Notes under the pieces: generated by a model
What the model saw: the letters and a program-made list of their open reading frames with translations, nothing else
What the model was told of the DNA's origin: nothing
Database searches by the model: none
DNA from: Fischerella sp. PCC 9605
GTDB taxonomy: Bacteria > Cyanobacteriota > Cyanobacteriia > Cyanobacteriales > Nostocaceae
Reading direction: 5' to 3'
Assembly: GCF_000517105.1 (NCBI RefSeq)
Contig: NZ_KI912149.1
Span: forward strand, 777,308-841,307
Length of the DNA stretch: 64,000 nucleotides
Translations under genes and position numbers: made by a program
Shown: positions 62,170 to 64,000 of the stretch, one piece after another
How the letters are laid out: every line of letters begins with the position of its first letter
Position numbering within the stretch: the stretch's first letter is position 1

Positions 62170-62310
62170 TGGTTAGTGGTGAGCTAGCGCGGTCTTGGGG
62201 GTTCCCCCCATGAGCGACTAGCGAACCCGAAGGGTTAGTGGTTAGTAGTTAGTGGTTTACTACTTCCCCACTCCCCCCATCTCCCCAAGTTCCCTATTTC
62301 CCAATTTCAT
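62166..62310. repeat. Composite repeat between peptidase and kinase-like genes
   Basis: TAGTGGTTAGTGG units flank a GC-rich core AGCGCGGTCTTGGGGGTTCCCCCC ATGAGCGACTAGCG (about 62184-62222), followed by C-rich CCCCACTCCCCCCATCTCCCC. The core is related to the insert at 50499-50551. The open frame of the next gene extends into it from 62252, but the true start is downstream. Confidence 0.75.
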
Positions 62311-62311
62311 C

Positions 62312-63172
62312 ATGTGGACTGATATTGATGCCCATATTAGCCAAGTTACTGGCGAAAAATTCCACTCTTCACAACGACGTTCAGTTGGTGGTGGGTGTAT
62401 CAACCAAGGTTATGCTGTCTCTGATAGCAAGCGTACCTACTTCATCAAGCTCAACCAAGCTTCTCAAGTTGCCATGTTTGAAGCAGAGGCGGTGGGTTTA
62501 GAACAAATGTTTGCCACAGCTACCATCCGGGTTCCCAAACCAATTTGCTGGGGTACAGCTGGTAATTCTGGCTACTTGGTGTTGGAGTGGCTAGAAATGG
62601 ATTCGGGTAATAGCAAAGCCTGGGAAGAGATGGGGCGCAAGTTGGCACAGATGCATAAAGCTACCAGTCAGAGCGGTTTTGGCTGGGATATAAATAATAC
62701 AATCGGTTCTACACCCCAAATCAATACCTGGACATCCGATTGGGCAGAATTTTTTGGCAAACATCGCCTTGGTTATCAATTTCAGTTGGGAAGGCGGCGA
62801 GGAGGTCGTTTTCCACAAGCAGAAGAGTTACTAAAAGCTATTCCCGAACTCTTGGCACACGATCCACAACCTTCTTTAGTACATGGTGATTTATGGGGAG
62901 GTAATGCTGGCTGTACCGTACAAGGAGAGCCAGTGATTTTCGATCCTGCCACTTACTTTGGGGACAGAGAAGTTGATATTGCCATGACCGAACTTTTCGG
63001 TGGTTTCCCTGCGGCATTTTATCGGGGTTATGATGAAGTGTTTCCCCTAGATCCAGGATATGAAAAGCGGAAGACTTTGTATAACTTGTATCACATTATC
63101 AATCACTTCAATTTGTTTGGAGGTGGGTATGAATCGCAAGCTAACAGTATGATTGCAAGGATTTTGCGTTAA
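62312..63172 (+). CDS. Fructosamine kinase family protein
   Basis: A 286-residue protein of the fructosamine/ketosamine-3-kinase family, which phosphorylates sugar adducts on proteins so that they can be removed. It shows the family's VGGGCINQGYAV nucleotide loop, YFIKLNQ with the ATP-binding Lys, LVLEWLEM, the catalytic LVHGDLWGGNAG (HGDxxxGN) and FDPATYFGDREVDIAM. I chose ATG at 62312 because the open frame before it comes from a repeat. The last stretch (NLFGGGYESQANSMI) is also typical. Confidence 0.93.
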   Translation: MWTDIDAHISQVTGEKFHSSQRRSVGGGCINQGYAVSDSKRTYFIKLNQASQVAMFEAEAVGLEQMFATATIRVPKPICWGTAGNSGYLVLEWLEMDSGNSKAWEEMGRKLAQMHKATSQSGFGWDINNTIGSTPQINTWTSDWAEFFGKHRLGYQFQLGRRRGGRFPQAEELLKAIPELLAHDPQPSLVHGDLWGGNAGCTVQGEPVIFDPATYFGDREVDIAMTELFGGFPAAFYRGYDEVFPLDPGYEKRKTLYNLYHIINHFNLFGGGYESQANSMIARILR

Positions 63173-63282
63173 CCAAGCCTATAAAGCGATCGCTTTTATC
63201 AGAGTTTTTTCAAAAATAAAATAGAAACCTTATATGTAAAAATAGATATCTGAGTAGGTCGGCGTAAATAATTAAAGGTATG

Positions 63283-63342
63283 TAGTAAGCGCTGTCTTCG
63301 CTGTAGACGCAAAGCGGCTTCTCGCAGAGTAGCCCTTACTAT
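63283..63342. repeat. TAGTAAGCGCT ... AGCCCTTACTA composite repeat
   Basis: Outer arms TAGTAAG-CGCT and AGC-CCTTACTA pair with one mismatch. Inside lies a CTTCGCTGTAGACGCAAAG to CGGCTTCTCGCAGAG element. It looks like one repeat carrying another. It lies in the 620-bp spacer between the fructosamine kinase gene and nifJ. Confidence 0.65.
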
Positions 63343-63634
63343 AAGCTAATTTCCAATTTTTACTTTTCTTTACATAGTTTGATTTTTTCTCACCTACTTA
63401 CTTGTAATCGCTGAAATTATAATGATTTTTATAAGAAAAATTTTGCGATAAGTCTTTTTAACTAAAAAACCCTAATTATAAAAAATTCTCGAACCAATAC
63501 CCCAAAAAATTTTCTTTATTTCTCGAAATACCTGCTCAGTAGTAGTTTTTCTATTTGAGTACATTCGTAATTAACATGGATAATCACTTTTTTTAAAGTG
63601 AGATACTATGCATGGTTTTGCTAATGCAACCTAG

Positions 63635-64000
<366 letters not shown>

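Overview
The window reads as chromosomal DNA of a filamentous, probably heterocyst-forming cyanobacterium (Nostocales-like). GCGATCGC (HIP1) octamers are frequent on both strands. Several families are typical of cyanobacteria (DUF4079, DUF1816, a pheophorbide-oxygenase-type Rieske protein, NifJ). Many spacers hold the short tandem and palindromic repeats known from this group. No tRNA, rRNA, CRISPR array or intact insertion sequence was seen. Species-level assignment is not possible from the sequence alone.

Layout. (1) 1-32.3 kb is mostly housekeeping and scattered single genes: glyQ, a DUF4079 membrane protein, a comEC-like gene, an Fe/2-oxoglutarate oxygenase-like gene, two GNAT acetyltransferases, a Uma2 nuclease-like gene, smc, a PRC-barrel protein, a Rieske/PaO oxygenase, trpD, a retropepsin-like lipoprotein, carA, a STAS anti-sigma antagonist, mini-RNase III, an rRNA 2'-O-methyltransferase, DUF1816, an alpha/beta hydrolase, an OmpA-like lipoprotein, two tandem CAP proteins, a DsbA-like protein, a CbbX-like AAA+ ATPase with a lectin-like N-terminus, an ABC exporter and rtcA. 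(2) 33.5-50.3 kb is an all-plus-strand exopolysaccharide block: a WecG/TagA glycosyltransferase, a flippase, an FrhB-like protein, a GT11-like protein, a polysaccharide pyruvyl transferase, six more glycosyltransferases and a Wzy/ligase-like membrane protein. The export and chain-length genes (Wza/Wzc) are not in the window. (3) 50.7-59.8 kb is an all-minus-strand lasso-peptide-type RiPP cluster: a PqqD-like B1 protein, a B2 leader peptidase, an asparagine-synthetase-like cyclase, two small precursor genes with perfect lasso leader motifs, an HPr-kinase-like protein, an ABC exporter, a methyltransferase and a nucleotidyltransferase. (4) 60.9-64 kb holds an M16 peptidase, a fructosamine-kinase-family gene and the 5' end of nifJ.

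The strongest candidate for something new is the RiPP cluster. Both precursors keep the Y-x2-P-x-L-x3-G-x5-T leader and place an Asp exactly nine residues after the predicted cleavage point, as in a lasso ring. Their predicted cores, however, start with Ile or Met, are 42 and 52 residues long instead of the usual 15-25, share a conserved block after the ring Asp, and end in a conserved Cys pair. Each precursor has its own similar 5' leader, and a 132-bp region bounded by 16-bp perfect inverted repeats lies between them.

A second theme is dispersed repeats sitting in frame inside essential genes: a 30-bp perfect palindrome in smc, a GGGCATG/CCCAATT repeat in trpD and an ACCAACAA repeat in the M16 peptidase. 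The same or related repeats lie in spacers and in places supply gene starts or stops.
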